64,000 nucleotides of DNA from Paludibacteraceae bacterium (GTDB lineage Bacteria; Bacteroidota; Bacteroidia; Bacteroidales; Paludibacteraceae). The stretch spans positions 218,564 to 282,563 of the forward strand of contig JAFSTO010000056.1 of the NCBI GenBank assembly GCA_017450435.1, in the 5' to 3' direction. The notes under the pieces were generated by a model, which was not told the DNA's origin, made no database searches, and was given only the letters and a program-made list of their open reading frames with translations. The position numbers and the translations under genes were made by a program. This document shows positions 8,007-16,423 of this stretch, piece by piece (within the stretch, counting starts at the first letter, position 1; each line of letters begins with the position of its first letter).

Positions 8007-10286
8007 ATGAGCAAACGATTTTATTATATCTTGTGCCTTCTGATGGCTTCCGCCGTGGCTTATTCCGAGGTGTTAAAGCTTGAGACGCCTCATAATCAAC
8101 TCGTTTTGCAGGCGAACCAAGGTCAGCCATTGAAGCTATTGTACTACGGCGAGAAACTTTGGTCAAATGAAACAATCAATGACCAAATGGTAAAAGATTT
8201 GGCTTTGCCAACGTTTGGCGACATCGACCATATCCATCTGCCGGCGCTTCTCGTCCAACACGCTGATGGTGACCAGTCGCTACAATTGCGAGTACAGTCT
8301 GTGGAGCATACCTCAGCCGCCAATTATCAATTATCAATTATCAATTTAAAGGATGTTCTTCAGCCTTTCACCGTGCGCCTGTTCTACCGTGCATGGCGGA
8401 ATACAGATATCATTGAGACTTGGTACGAAATCTCTCATGCAGAGAAGAAACCTGTTCGTCTTCAGCGTTTCGATAGCGGCGTGCTTCATTTTGTTGGTGA
8501 AAACCCGCACCTCGTTCACCTCCACGGCGATTGGGCGGCTGAGGCCGTGCCGACCATTGAACCTCTCACGCGCGGCGTGAAATCTATCCGTAACACAGAT
8601 GGCGCACGCAACGCACATCTGGATGCACCTGAACTGATGATTGCGCTGGACGGACAGCCTGAGGAGAACCATGGACGAGTCATTGGTGCAGCACTATGTT
8701 GGTCAGGTAACTTCGAACTCCGCGTGGCGGCTACCAACAACGATGGTTACACCCTCTTCGCAGGTATCGACCCGCAGGCGTCGGAGTATGTGTTGGAAAG
8801 TACAAACGGACAAACTACAAAGGACAAAGGTGTTTTCACCACGCCGCACCTCGCTCTCTCTTTCTCTAACGAAGGTATGGGTGGTGTCTCCCGCGCCTTC
8901 CATCGCTGGGCTCGCACCGACGGAATGCTTCATAACGGCAATGCGACACGTGACATCCTCCTCAACTCGTGGGAGGGTATTTATTTCGACATCACCGAGG
9001 AACGCATCCTTGCCATGATGAACGACATAGCCACCTTCGGCGGCGAACTCTTTGTCATGGACGACGGCTGGTTCGGCGGCAAATACCAGCGCAACAGCGA
9101 CAATGCCGCCCTCGGCGACTGGGTAGTTGATACCCGCAAACTGCCCAACGGACTGAAGGCACTCACCGACGCCGCACACGAACGCGGAATAAAGTTTGGT
9201 ATATGGATAGAACCCGAAGCTACCAACACCCTGTCCGAACTCTATGAGAAGCACCCTGATTGGGTGCTACAGGAGCGCGGACGAGAACTCAAACTTGGAC
9301 GAGGCGGCACCCAATTGGTGCTGGATATGACTAACCCAAAGGTGCAGGATTATGTATTCTCTATTGTAGATGATTTACTTACTAAACACCCTGAAATATC
9401 CTACATCAAATGGGATGCCAATGCCTCTATCCAGAATTATGGTTCACCCTATTTGGAGCAGATAGCAAAGCGGTCTAACAGTGCATACGGTCTCGGTTCC
9501 AACCTCTATGTGGACTACCATCTGGGGCTGGTCAAGACGCTCGAACGCATCCGCGCCAAGTACCCCGAGGTAGTCATCCAGAACTGTGCCTCGGGCGGCG
9601 GACGCGCTAACTATGGCCTCATGCCCTATTTCGACGAGTTTTGGGTGTCGGACAACAACGATGCTCTGCAGCGCGTCTATATCCAATGGGGTACGTCATA
9701 TTTCTTCCCATCCAACGCTATGGCGCAGCATATAGGCGGCAGTCCCTACCTCATGACCGGCCGCACGACACCGATTAAGTTCCGTTGCGATGTGGCGATG
9801 TCCGGTCGTCTCGGCATGGAGCTCCAGCCGGCGCACATGACCGATGAGGAACGCGCACAATGTACCGTCGCTTTCCACGACTACAAAGAGATGCGCGAAC
9901 TCATCCAGCTCGGCAATCTTTACCGTCTGGTATCTCCGTATCAACCCGTACCGGTAGTGGAACGACAGCAGGTGGCATCCCTCATGTACGTTTCGGACAA
10001 TAAGGACCACGCTGTACTCTTCGCCTACGGACTATCATCGTTCATGAAGCAGTCGAGCCGTCGCATCCGTCTCTCAGGCTTGGACCCGGACCGCACCTAC
10101 ACGCTCCATGAGAAGAACATCCGCGTAGCGTACCACCATGACCGCAATGCTTGGGGAGAAGGCGAGCCTTGCGAGTTAGACGGCAAGTCTTTCACCGGCG
10201 CCTACCTCATGTCCGTCGGACTGGAGATTCCCCTCTCTACGGAATATAACATCGATTACCCCTCCCGCATCTTTGAGTTGAAATGA
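8007..10286 (+). CDS. GH36 alpha-galactosidase
   Basis: Removes alpha-1,6-galactose side chains from galactomannan or its oligosaccharides. The product of 759 residues has a signal peptide, an N-terminal beta-supersandwich, the GH36 (beta/alpha)8 barrel and a C-terminal beta domain. Diagnostic blocks are MDDGWFGGKY, GIWIEPEATN, the nucleophile block YIKWDANAS (Asp near 470) and FWVSDNNDA with the acid/base Asp near 549. ATG at 8007 starts the signal peptide; the frame extends 57 bp upstream without one. Two word arrays are embedded in frame: a Met-Val-type unit near residue 55 and an AATTATC array (8321-8347) read as NYQLSIINL. The second lies between beta strands, so probably in a loop. Confidence 0.93.
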   Translation: MSKRFYYILCLLMASAVAYSEVLKLETPHNQLVLQANQGQPLKLLYYGEKLWSNETINDQMVKDLALPTFGDIDHIHLPALLVQHADGDQSLQLRVQSVEHTSAANYQLSIINLKDVLQPFTVRLFYRAWRNTDIIETWYEISHAEKKPVRLQRFDSGVLHFVGENPHLVHLHGDWAAEAVPTIEPLTRGVKSIRNTDGARNAHLDAPELMIALDGQPEENHGRVIGAALCWSGNFELRVAATNNDGYTLFAGIDPQASEYVLESTNGQTTKDKGVFTTPHLALSFSNEGMGGVSRAFHRWARTDGMLHNGNATRDILLNSWEGIYFDITEERILAMMNDIATFGGELFVMDDGWFGGKYQRNSDNAALGDWVVDTRKLPNGLKALTDAAHERGIKFGIWIEPEATNTLSELYEKHPDWVLQERGRELKLGRGGTQLVLDMTNPKVQDYVFSIVDDLLTKHPEISYIKWDANASIQNYGSPYLEQIAKRSNSAYGLGSNLYVDYHLGLVKTLERIRAKYPEVVIQNCASGGGRANYGLMPYFDEFWVSDNNDALQRVYIQWGTSYFFPSNAMAQHIGGSPYLMTGRTTPIKFRCDVAMSGRLGMELQPAHMTDEERAQCTVAFHDYKEMRELIQLGNLYRLVSPYQPVPVVERQQVASLMYVSDNKDHAVLFAYGLSSFMKQSSRRIRLSGLDPDRTYTLHEKNIRVAYHHDRNAWGEGEPCELDGKSFTGAYLMSVGLEIPLSTEYNIDYPSRIFELK
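8161..8196 (+). repeat. AAATG-type word array inside the GH36 gene
   Basis: CAAATGA, CAATGACC and AAATGGTAAA words are read in frame as Asn-Asp-Gln-Met-Val-Lys. This is the same family as the arrays in neighbouring genes. Confidence 0.55.
8321..8347 (+). repeat. AATTATC direct repeat inside the GH36 gene
   Basis: Just over three copies of CAATTAT(C) with a 7-8 nt period lie in frame within the enzyme. The word differs from the AAATGGT family but has similar period and placement. Confidence 0.7.
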
Positions 10287-10296
10287 CTCAATAACT

Positions 10297-10336
10297 AAAT
10301 AAATGTAAAAATGGTAAATGTTAAAATGGTAAATAA
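10297..10336 (+). repeat. AAATG word array spanning the GH26 start codon
   Basis: Words AAATAAATGTAA, AAATGGTAAATG and TTAAAATGGTAAAT cover the ribosome-binding region and the first codons. They supply two in-frame ATG codons 15 nt apart. Confidence 0.65.
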
Positions 10337-11363
10337 AGCATTATTGCTTCTGTTGGCATGCGCCCTCTGCGCGTGCCAACAGAAAAGCAAAATGCTTTTT
10401 GGTCATCAGGACGATGTTGTCTATAGCTCTGACTGGCAACGGCTTGCAGACAGCACCTACGCCGACACCCGCTCCTGCATACATGACCTCACGGGTGAAT
10501 GGCCTGACCTTATCGGCTTTGATATCGGAGGTATCGAACTGAACCACTCCCGCAACCTCGACTCGGTGCCGTTCTCCCGCATGATAGAGGAGTGTGCCCG
10601 TCAGTTTGAGCGCGGCGGCAAAGTGACGCTCTCTTGGCACGCCCGCAATCCCCTCACGGGCGGTAACTCGTGGGACACCACGCCTTGCCTTGCGCAAGTC
10701 GTCGATTCCTCTACTGCCGTGCATGACACCATGCAGGTGTGGATAGAACGCGCCGCGGCTTTCGTGGCGCAGATTGCTGCTCTGCAAACACAACCGGACC
10801 AGCTAATTGTACGTCTCTGGCACGAGCAGAGCGGCAACTGGTTCTGGTGGGGGCGCGAAGCCGGCTCTGCAGAGGACTATATCGCCCTTTGGCGTTGGAC
10901 ACGTACCGTCATGGATAAGCAATTATCCCTTTGTACATCCCTTTATGCCTATTCACCCGATAAACTGACGCTCTATGAAGATACGCCCGAAGGTGCGTAC
11001 CGCGAGACCGCAGAGTGGTACCCTGGCGACGAATACGTGGACATCATCGGCACCGACTGCTATCACCACGGAGGCGCAGAAGGCACAGAGGACTATCTCT
11101 ATCGTGCCCACCGCCAGTTAGACGCTGCGGCAAGGCTGGCAAAGAAACACGGCAAACGCTTCGCCTTTACAGAGACAGGATGTGAGTCTCTCCGTTGCCC
11201 TAATTGGTACACCTCTGTGCTTCTGCCGCTACTGCGCGAATACCCGGACATCGAATATGTCCTCGTCTGGCGCAATGCGTGGGATATACCCACACATTAT
11301 TTCCTCCCGCAACCCAATACCTCTGAGGCTGACGATTTCAAGGCCTTTATGAAACAAATGTAA
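10311..11363 (+). CDS. GH26 endo-beta-1,4-mannanase lipoprotein
   Basis: Cuts the mannan backbone. The product of 350 residues has a lipobox (ALCACQQ), so it is a lipoprotein, and a full GH26 barrel. The acid/base Glu lies in RLWHEQSGNWFWWG (about residue 172) and the nucleophile Glu in FAFTETGCES (about 288). IIGTDCYHHG is another family block. The first eight residues (MVNVKMVN) are encoded by an AAATGGT array, so translation may start at 10311 or at 10326; both leave an intact signal peptide. Order GH26, GH130, transporter, epimerase matches the characterised Bacteroides fragilis mannan operon. Confidence 0.93.
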   Translation: MVNVKMVNKALLLLLACALCACQQKSKMLFGHQDDVVYSSDWQRLADSTYADTRSCIHDLTGEWPDLIGFDIGGIELNHSRNLDSVPFSRMIEECARQFERGGKVTLSWHARNPLTGGNSWDTTPCLAQVVDSSTAVHDTMQVWIERAAAFVAQIAALQTQPDQLIVRLWHEQSGNWFWWGREAGSAEDYIALWRWTRTVMDKQLSLCTSLYAYSPDKLTLYEDTPEGAYRETAEWYPGDEYVDIIGTDCYHHGGAEGTEDYLYRAHRQLDAAARLAKKHGKRFAFTETGCESLRCPNWYTSVLLPLLREYPDIEYVLVWRNAWDIPTHYFLPQPNTSEADDFKAFMKQM

Positions 11364-11376
11364 TAATCCGTTAGCA

Positions 11377-13533
11377 ATGAGAAAAATCCTTTGTACATTG
11401 TACCTTGTCGCTTTGTCCATTTGTATGGCTTCGGCGACGGAGACAACCCTCCACTCCGAGACCTTTGTCTGTGCCGATGACTGGTCCACCTATGTCACCA
11501 TTGACAAGTCCCTTCTGGCAGGCGCTACCGCCGGAGACGCTGTCAACGTCTATGTCACAGCTATTGCGGACATCGACTATCCACAGGTCTTTCTGCAGTA
11601 CGTAGATGCCTCGTGGCAGTGGCTCGATTTCACCGACCCGCATGACTTTCAGTTGGCAGGTAAAGAGGCACCCCTTACCGCCTCTATCACCCTTACGCAG
11701 GCGATGCTCGATCTCGTTGCTGCAGGCCGACAACTGGTGGTCAAGGGTGCGGGCTATACCGCTTCCAAGATCACCCTCACCCATACCCCTGCTGAAGCAG
11801 GAACCAACCAATCCATCTGGTCCGGTGAGAAAAATTTTGGTGCTGCTTGGGGCGAGTGGGAGACTATTCCTGCCGCCAAGTTCGCTTCTGCCGAAGAAGG
11901 ACAACTCCTTCGTGTGCGTTTCAAAGACCTTCGCGCCGGCGCACAACTCAAGGTCGGACGCTCCGACTGGGAGACGATGGACGACACGGAGATAGTCTCC
12001 CTCTCCGGGCGCTATCAGGATTTTACGATTACGGCAACCATGCTCGCCGAACTCAAAGCCAACGGCACGATTATCTCCGGCCTGGGTTTCACTATGACAG
12101 AAGTGCTGCTGCTCAATCCCGCTTCGCTAAAGACCCTCAACCTCTCCGTGCCCGTGACCGACAACTGGGTCTTCAGCGCCCGTCCGACGATCACCATCCA
12201 AGCCGAGAACCCTTATGCCGAAGATGTGACTGCCTCTGTGGAGGTGGAGATAACCACCGACCAAATGGCACCCGTCACCACCCTCACCGCTTCCGCGGAG
12301 ATAGCTGCAAACGGTTCGCAGGATATAACGCTTACTACAGCCACCGATCTTGCTCCGGGCTTCTATAAAGCCACCTGCATCGTCAACGACGACCTCGCCC
12401 GTGCCTTCGTCTTCGGTATTAACCCCGCGGCGATTGTCTCTGCGCCGGACAAGCAAGCGGACTTCGCTACCTATTGGGCTGCAGCCAAGACCCAACTGGA
12501 GGCCGTCAACATGTCTGCTACCCTCACGGAGATAACCTCCAAATCCACTGCTGCACGCAAGGTCTATCTTGTGGAGATGAACTCTATCCCGGATGGACTG
12601 ACCGGCGAACCTGTTGTTATTCGTGGCTACTATGCTGAGCCGCAGGACGGCAAGAAACATCCCGTCATCATGCACTATGCCGGCTACGACTCCGGCTACC
12701 GCCCCGGCGGACAGGACGTCAAACCCTATTGCCCTTCCGGGGATGCCGAACCCGGCTACGCCGAGTTCTTCCTCTCCACCCGCGGACAAAACATCAACAA
12801 CCGCCTCTCCTCCGAGCGTGAACCGGACGGCAAGGGCGATTTCACCAATACCTATGGCGACTGGTTCGCTTTCCATTTCGGCGACAAGGATAGCTATTAC
12901 TACCGCGGTGCGTTCATGGACTGCGTGCAGGCTATCCGATTCATGGCTTCCCGTCCTACCTCGGACATGACGAACCTCTTTGCCGAGGGGCAGAGTCAGG
13001 GCGGCGCGTTCACTTACGCGGCTGCGGCTCTCTCGGGCTACACCTTCCGCGCTATAGCACCGGGCATCGCCTTTATGGGCGATTATCCCGACTACTTCAA
13101 TATCGTTAACTGGCCGGCTTATGTGGCGCGTGAGAACCAAGGCTCCATGACTGATGCGGAGCTCTTTGCCTTCCTCTCGTATTTTGATACTAAGAACCTC
13201 GCTACCGCTATCGCCTGTCCCGTCATTGCCTGTATCGGTCTGCAGGACGACGTCTGCCCGCCGCATACCAATATAGCGCCGTACAACAACCTTCTTTCCA
13301 CGGACAAGCAGCTCTTCTTTAATCCCGAATTAGGACACCAGGCTGCCGCTACATGGTACACCGATTTCATGGCGTTCTTTGCCGCACGCATCCAATCATC
13401 CGCTACCGCTATTGACCAAATGGGAAATGGGAAAATAGGTAAATGTGGAAATGAGAAAATAATCTCGGATGGACAATTATTCATAATTCGTAATAACAAT
13501 AAATACAATGCAAATGGAACTTTGGTCAAATAA
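11377..13533 (+). CDS. Multimodular acetyl esterase (CE7/AXE1-like) with N-terminal binding-type modules
   Basis: Probably removes acetyl groups from acetylated mannan. The product of 718 residues has a signal peptide, then two copies of the module found in the two secreted proteins upstream (about 20-135 and 143-250). A beta-rich spacer follows, then an alpha/beta hydrolase of the acetyl xylan esterase family (about 350-650). Visible catalytic parts are GQSQGGAF with the nucleophile Ser near 540, LQDDVCPPHT (Asp) and ELGHQAA (His); STRGQNI fits the oxyanion region of CE7 enzymes. The C-terminus (GQLFIIRNNNKYNANGTLVK) is the locus-specific tail, preceded by a degenerate AAATGGGAAATG array. 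The last 26 bp overlap the GH130 frame. Confidence 0.85.
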   Translation: MRKILCTLYLVALSICMASATETTLHSETFVCADDWSTYVTIDKSLLAGATAGDAVNVYVTAIADIDYPQVFLQYVDASWQWLDFTDPHDFQLAGKEAPLTASITLTQAMLDLVAAGRQLVVKGAGYTASKITLTHTPAEAGTNQSIWSGEKNFGAAWGEWETIPAAKFASAEEGQLLRVRFKDLRAGAQLKVGRSDWETMDDTEIVSLSGRYQDFTITATMLAELKANGTIISGLGFTMTEVLLLNPASLKTLNLSVPVTDNWVFSARPTITIQAENPYAEDVTASVEVEITTDQMAPVTTLTASAEIAANGSQDITLTTATDLAPGFYKATCIVNDDLARAFVFGINPAAIVSAPDKQADFATYWAAAKTQLEAVNMSATLTEITSKSTAARKVYLVEMNSIPDGLTGEPVVIRGYYAEPQDGKKHPVIMHYAGYDSGYRPGGQDVKPYCPSGDAEPGYAEFFLSTRGQNINNRLSSEREPDGKGDFTNTYGDWFAFHFGDKDSYYYRGAFMDCVQAIRFMASRPTSDMTNLFAEGQSQGGAFTYAAAALSGYTFRAIAPGIAFMGDYPDYFNIVNWPAYVARENQGSMTDAELFAFLSYFDTKNLATAIACPVIACIGLQDDVCPPHTNIAPYNNLLSTDKQLFFNPELGHQAAATWYTDFMAFFAARIQSSATAIDQMGNGKIGKCGNEKIISDGQLFIIRNNNKYNANGTLVK
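13414..13460 (+). repeat. Degenerate AAATGGGAAATG array before the esterase tail
   Basis: GACCAAATGGGAAATGGG, AAATAGGTAAATG and GAAATGAG words are read in frame between the esterase domain and its C-terminal tail. Confidence 0.5.
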
Positions 13534-14803
13534 AGTATCGCAACTCCGCGCTGCACATGAAGCGCTTTTGACACGCAAAAACGAACCCATCACCATTGAT
13601 AATTGGCTAAATGGTCAAATAAATGACCAAATGGTAAATGATAAAATGGTAAATGGTATTTATACTAAGTATAAATATCCGATTCTCACGGCGGAGCACA
13701 CGCCGCTGGAGTGGCGGTACGACTTCAACGAGCAGGACAATCCCTACTTGATGCAACGCATTATGATGAACGCGGTGCTCAATGCCGGTGCGATTCTCTT
13801 TGAGGGCAAATACACCGTCGTGGCACGTGTGGAAGGTGCAGACCGCAAGTCATTCTTCGCCGTAGCCCAGTCCCCTAACGGGATAGACAACTGGCGCTTC
13901 TGGTCCGAACCTGTCACTATGCCGGACGGCAACAACGCTCCTGCTACCAATGTTTACGACATGCGGCTCACGCGCCACGAGGACGGCTGGATATACGGAA
14001 TCTTCTGCGTGGAGCGTCATGACGAGACCAAACCTTTCGACACCTCTGCGGCTACGGCGGCGGCAGGCATAGCCCGCACCAAGGACCTTGTACATTGGGA
14101 GCGGCTCGATGACCTCAAATCACTTTGCCAGCAGCGCAATGTCGTCCTCCATCCGGAGTTTATCCGCACGCAAATGGTAAATGGTAAATGTGTAAATGGT
14201 AAATGGTATGCTCTCTATACCCGTCCGCAGGACGGTTTTATCGAGACCGGCAAAGGTGGGGGAATAGGCTGGACACTCACCCCTGATATTACCCATGCCG
14301 AGGTGCGCAACGAGCGTATTATCTTTGGTCGTCAGTACCACACGGTCTATGAGGTTAAGAATGGCGAGGGACCTGCGCCCATCAAGACAGCCAAGGGATG
14401 GCTCCACCTCGCTCATGGTGTACGCGCAACGGCGAGCGGACTACGATATGTGCTCTATATGTATATGACTGCGCTCGACGACCCTACGCGGGTTATCGCA
14501 CGCCCGGGTGGATGGTTCCTTGTGCCCGAAGGTAGTGAGTACATCGGCGATGTAATGAACGTAGCCTTCTCCAACGGCTGGATCGTGGAGCAAGTACCAA
14601 GTGACCAAGTACCAAGTTCCAAGGATTGCCGCCGTGTCTTTATCTATTATGCTTCGGCGGACACCCGCCTGCATGTGGCTACTACTACCGTGGACAAGCT
14701 CCTCGACTACTGTCTCAATACCCCGGAGGATGGCTTGACGACCTCCGCCTCCGTAGAGAAAATCAATGCCCTCGTCGCAAAAAATGCCTCAATGTCTAAA
14801 TAA
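13508..14803 (+). CDS. GH130 4-O-beta-D-mannosyl-D-glucose phosphorylase
   Basis: Phosphorolyses Man-beta-1,4-Glc to mannose-1-phosphate and glucose in the cytoplasm; there is no signal peptide. Family blocks include ARVEGADRKSFFA, the catalytic-Asp region NVYDMRLTRHEDGWIYGIFC, GRQYHTVYEVKNGEGPAP and WLHLAHGVR. At 431 residues it exceeds the roughly 390 of related enzymes. The excess is largely three in-frame word arrays: Asn-Asp-Gln-Met-Val-Asn near residue 40, a similar one near 225, and QVPSDQVPSS near 360. The start overlaps the esterase stop by 26 bp. Function follows from the family and from its place between mannanase and transporter. Confidence 0.92.
   Translation: MQMELWSNKVSQLRAAHEALLTRKNEPITIDNWLNGQINDQMVNDKMVNGIYTKYKYPILTAEHTPLEWRYDFNEQDNPYLMQRIMMNAVLNAGAILFEGKYTVVARVEGADRKSFFAVAQSPNGIDNWRFWSEPVTMPDGNNAPATNVYDMRLTRHEDGWIYGIFCVERHDETKPFDTSAATAAAGIARTKDLVHWERLDDLKSLCQQRNVVLHPEFIRTQMVNGKCVNGKWYALYTRPQDGFIETGKGGGIGWTLTPDITHAEVRNERIIFGRQYHTVYEVKNGEGPAPIKTAKGWLHLAHGVRATASGLRYVLYMYMTALDDPTRVIARPGGWFLVPEGSEYIGDVMNVAFSNGWIVEQVPSDQVPSSKDCRRVFIYYASADTRLHVATTTVDKLLDYCLNTPEDGLTTSASVEKINALVAKNASMSK
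13608..13660 (+). repeat. AAATGGT/AAATGACC array inside the GH130 gene (N-terminal loop)
   Basis: Six or so AAATG words mix 7 and 8 nt periods and remain in frame as NGQINDQMVNDKMVNG. The block lies between conserved LLTRKNEP and YTKYKYP, where related enzymes have a short variable loop. Confidence 0.75.
14171..14208 (+). repeat. AAATGGT array inside the GH130 gene (middle)
   Basis: Five AAATGGT/AAATGTGT words in a row are read in frame as QMVNGKCVNGKW just before conserved YALYTRPQDGF. Confidence 0.75.
14591..14624 (+). repeat. CAAGTACCAAGTGAC array inside the GH130 gene (C-terminal)
   Basis: Four CAAGTACC/CAAGTGAC/CAAGTTCC words are read as QVPSDQVPSS. The same family appears inverted at 40826-40853 in an intergenic region. 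Confidence 0.7.
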
Positions 14804-14838
14804 ATGACCCAATGGTAAATGACCAAATCGTAAATAAC
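14795..14838 (+). repeat. AAATG word array at the GH130/transporter junction
   Basis: Words span the end of the GH130 gene, the 8 bp spacer and the first codons of the transporter, supplying its start codon and the residues MVNDQIVNN. Confidence 0.6.
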
Positions 14839-16224
14839 AAGTGGCTTCGCCACGTAGGCTACGGTTTCGGCGACATGTCATCGTCGATGTTCTGGAAGGT
14901 GTTTTCTTACTACCTGCCGTTCTTCTATAGTAATATCTTCGGCCTTTCGCTCAAGGATGCAGGTATTATTTTGCTTGTCACACGCATCTGGGACGCCGTC
15001 TCTGACCCGATGATGGGGATTATAGCCGATCGTACGCAGACGCGGTGGGGCAAATACCGTCCGTACCTGCTCTTTGTTGCGCCGCTGTTCTCTATCGCCG
15101 GCATACTTTTATTCACCACGCCCGATTGGGGGTATAGCGCCAAGCTTATTTGGGCGTACGCCACCTATATACTCATGATGACCGTCTATACGGGCATCAA
15201 CGTGCCCTATGGTGCGATGCTCGGAGTGATGACTGCCGACTCGCAGGAGAAAACAGTCTATTCGTCCTTCCGTATGTTCTTTGCTTACGGCGGCTCGTTC
15301 CTCGCGCTCTTCCTCTGGGAGCCGCTCTGCAACACACTCGGCGGCTATAACAGTCCGCAGGGCTGGTTCTGGGCGATGGTAGTCATTGCGGCTGCCTGTT
15401 TCGTCCTTTTTATCTGCTGTTTCCTGCTGACGAAAGAGGAACTGAAGACCGTCTCCACTGTCTCTGTCGGCTCGGATTTCAAGGCACTATTGAGCAACAA
15501 ACCCTGGTGGATACTCATTGGTGCCGCCCTTTGCTTTAATCTGTTCTGTACCGTCCGCGGTGCTACCGTAGCCTACTATTTCGCCGACATCATCCCTGCC
15601 GGAGCGCAACTGGCTATCGGTCGATGGTCGTTCTTGTTTTACGCCGGCTTGTTCCTTGCTGTAGGCGAGGTCTCTAATATGATAGGTGTCGCACTCTGCG
15701 TGCCTGTCGCTGCGCGGTTCGGCAAGAAAACAACGTTTATTACTGTCAATATCGCATTGTGTGTACTCTCGGTGTTGTTCTTCTTTATTCCTGTTTCGCA
15801 GACCGGCTTCTGGCTCATGCTCCTCGCTCAGGTGCTTATCTCTATGCTCACGGGCGTGATGTCGCCTCTTGTATGGTCGATGTACGCCGATGTGTCCGAC
15901 TTTGCCGAGCAGAAATACAAAACAGCTTCGACGGGACTGATCTTCTCCTCGTCCTCCATGGCGCAAAAGTTTGGCGGTGCGATCGGCGGTTCGGCTGCCC
16001 TGTGGCTCCTTGCCGCTTGCGGATATATTAGCAATCAGCCTTCAGCCATCAGCACCCAGCCTGAGTCGGCATTGCTCTGCCTCCGATGCCTGATGTCCTT
16101 CATTCCGGCAGCGGTGAGTGTCATAGCTGTCCTCGTGGTATCGTTCTATCCGCTGACGACATCACGCATGAAAGAGATCGATGCCCAACTACAAATACAA
16201 CGACAAAACACCAATGGTAAATGA
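14812..16224 (+). CDS. GPH-family (MFS) sugar symporter, probably for mannobiose
   Basis: Inner-membrane symporter of the glycoside-pentoside-hexuronide group, expected to bring mannobiose or mannooligosaccharide into the cytoplasm. The product has 470 residues and about 12 hydrophobic segments. GPH signatures are GYGFGDMSSSMFW, the loop-2 motif WDAVSDPMMGIIADRT followed by RWGKYRPYLL, and SMYADVSDFAEQK late in the protein. It lies between the phosphorylase and the epimerase, as in the Bacteroides fragilis operon. A CAGCC(A/T)TCAGC word array (16032-16062) is translated near residue 410 as NQPSAISTQPES, a loop. Its stop TGA overlaps the start of the duplicated epimerase 5' fragment. Confidence 0.9.
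   Translation: MVNDQIVNNKWLRHVGYGFGDMSSSMFWKVFSYYLPFFYSNIFGLSLKDAGIILLVTRIWDAVSDPMMGIIADRTQTRWGKYRPYLLFVAPLFSIAGILLFTTPDWGYSAKLIWAYATYILMMTVYTGINVPYGAMLGVMTADSQEKTVYSSFRMFFAYGGSFLALFLWEPLCNTLGGYNSPQGWFWAMVVIAAACFVLFICCFLLTKEELKTVSTVSVGSDFKALLSNKPWWILIGAALCFNLFCTVRGATVAYYFADIIPAGAQLAIGRWSFLFYAGLFLAVGEVSNMIGVALCVPVAARFGKKTTFITVNIALCVLSVLFFFIPVSQTGFWLMLLAQVLISMLTGVMSPLVWSMYADVSDFAEQKYKTASTGLIFSSSSMAQKFGGAIGGSAALWLLAACGYISNQPSAISTQPESALLCLRCLMSFIPAAVSVIAVLVVSFYPLTTSRMKEIDAQLQIQRQNTNGK
16032..16062 (+). repeat. CAGCCTTCAGCCATCAGC word array in the transporter
   Basis: Four CAGC(C/A) words with a 7-8 nt period are read in frame as a polar loop between membrane segments. Confidence 0.6.
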
Positions 16225-16247
16225 ACAAATAAATCTTCGCTCAGAAG
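16213..16247 (+). repeat. 35 bp direct repeat, left copy
   Basis: Identical to 18052-18086. The pair brackets the DUF4143 ATPase segment. At 35 bp it is longer than usual transposon target duplications and includes AAATGGT-type words. Confidence 0.85.
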
Positions 16248-16252
16248 AATAG
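16214..16252 (+). pseudogene. Stranded 5' fragment of the mannobiose 2-epimerase gene
   Basis: ATG at 16214 overlaps the transporter stop and reads MVNEQINLRSE, exactly the start of the intact epimerase at 18053, then meets a stop at 16252. Bases 16213-16247 equal 18052-18086. This marks the original epimerase start before the ATPase segment was inserted. Confidence 0.8.
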
Positions 16253-16303
16253 AGGTTTGTAGCGTCCCATCTGTGGAAATTACATGACGAATTGCAAGAA
16301 ACA

Positions 16304-16335
16304 TTTGCAGATATCATTTGTTTTTTGTACCTTTG
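16304..16335 (+). promoter_or_regulatory. Bacteroidota promoter of the DUF4143 ATPase gene
   Basis: TTTG (16304-16307), 20 nt spacer, TACCTTTG (16328-16335): a full match to the Bacteroidota sigma-70 consensus. Confidence 0.8.
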
Positions 16336-16340
16336 CAGCT

Positions 16341-16420
16341 GAAAATGTGATTTTACGCTATATTTATAGCCCGAAAATGTGATTTTATACTACAAAAAAC
16401 TACCTAAAAATGTGATTAAA
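16341..16420 (+). promoter_or_regulatory. Three GAAAATGTGATTTTA-type repeats upstream of the ATPase start
   Basis: Two perfect copies (16341-16355 and 16373-16387) and a variant (16406-16420) are spaced 32-33 bp apart, about three helical turns. They fill the leader between the -7 box and ATG at 16424. The layout suggests a binding site for a regulator, perhaps the product itself, but that is inference. Confidence 0.55.
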
Positions 16421-16423
16421 ACC

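Noticed and set aside
12127-13266. 379-codon open frame antisense to the acetyl esterase
   Set aside because: Overlaps conserved esterase motifs on the other strand; composition-driven shadow.
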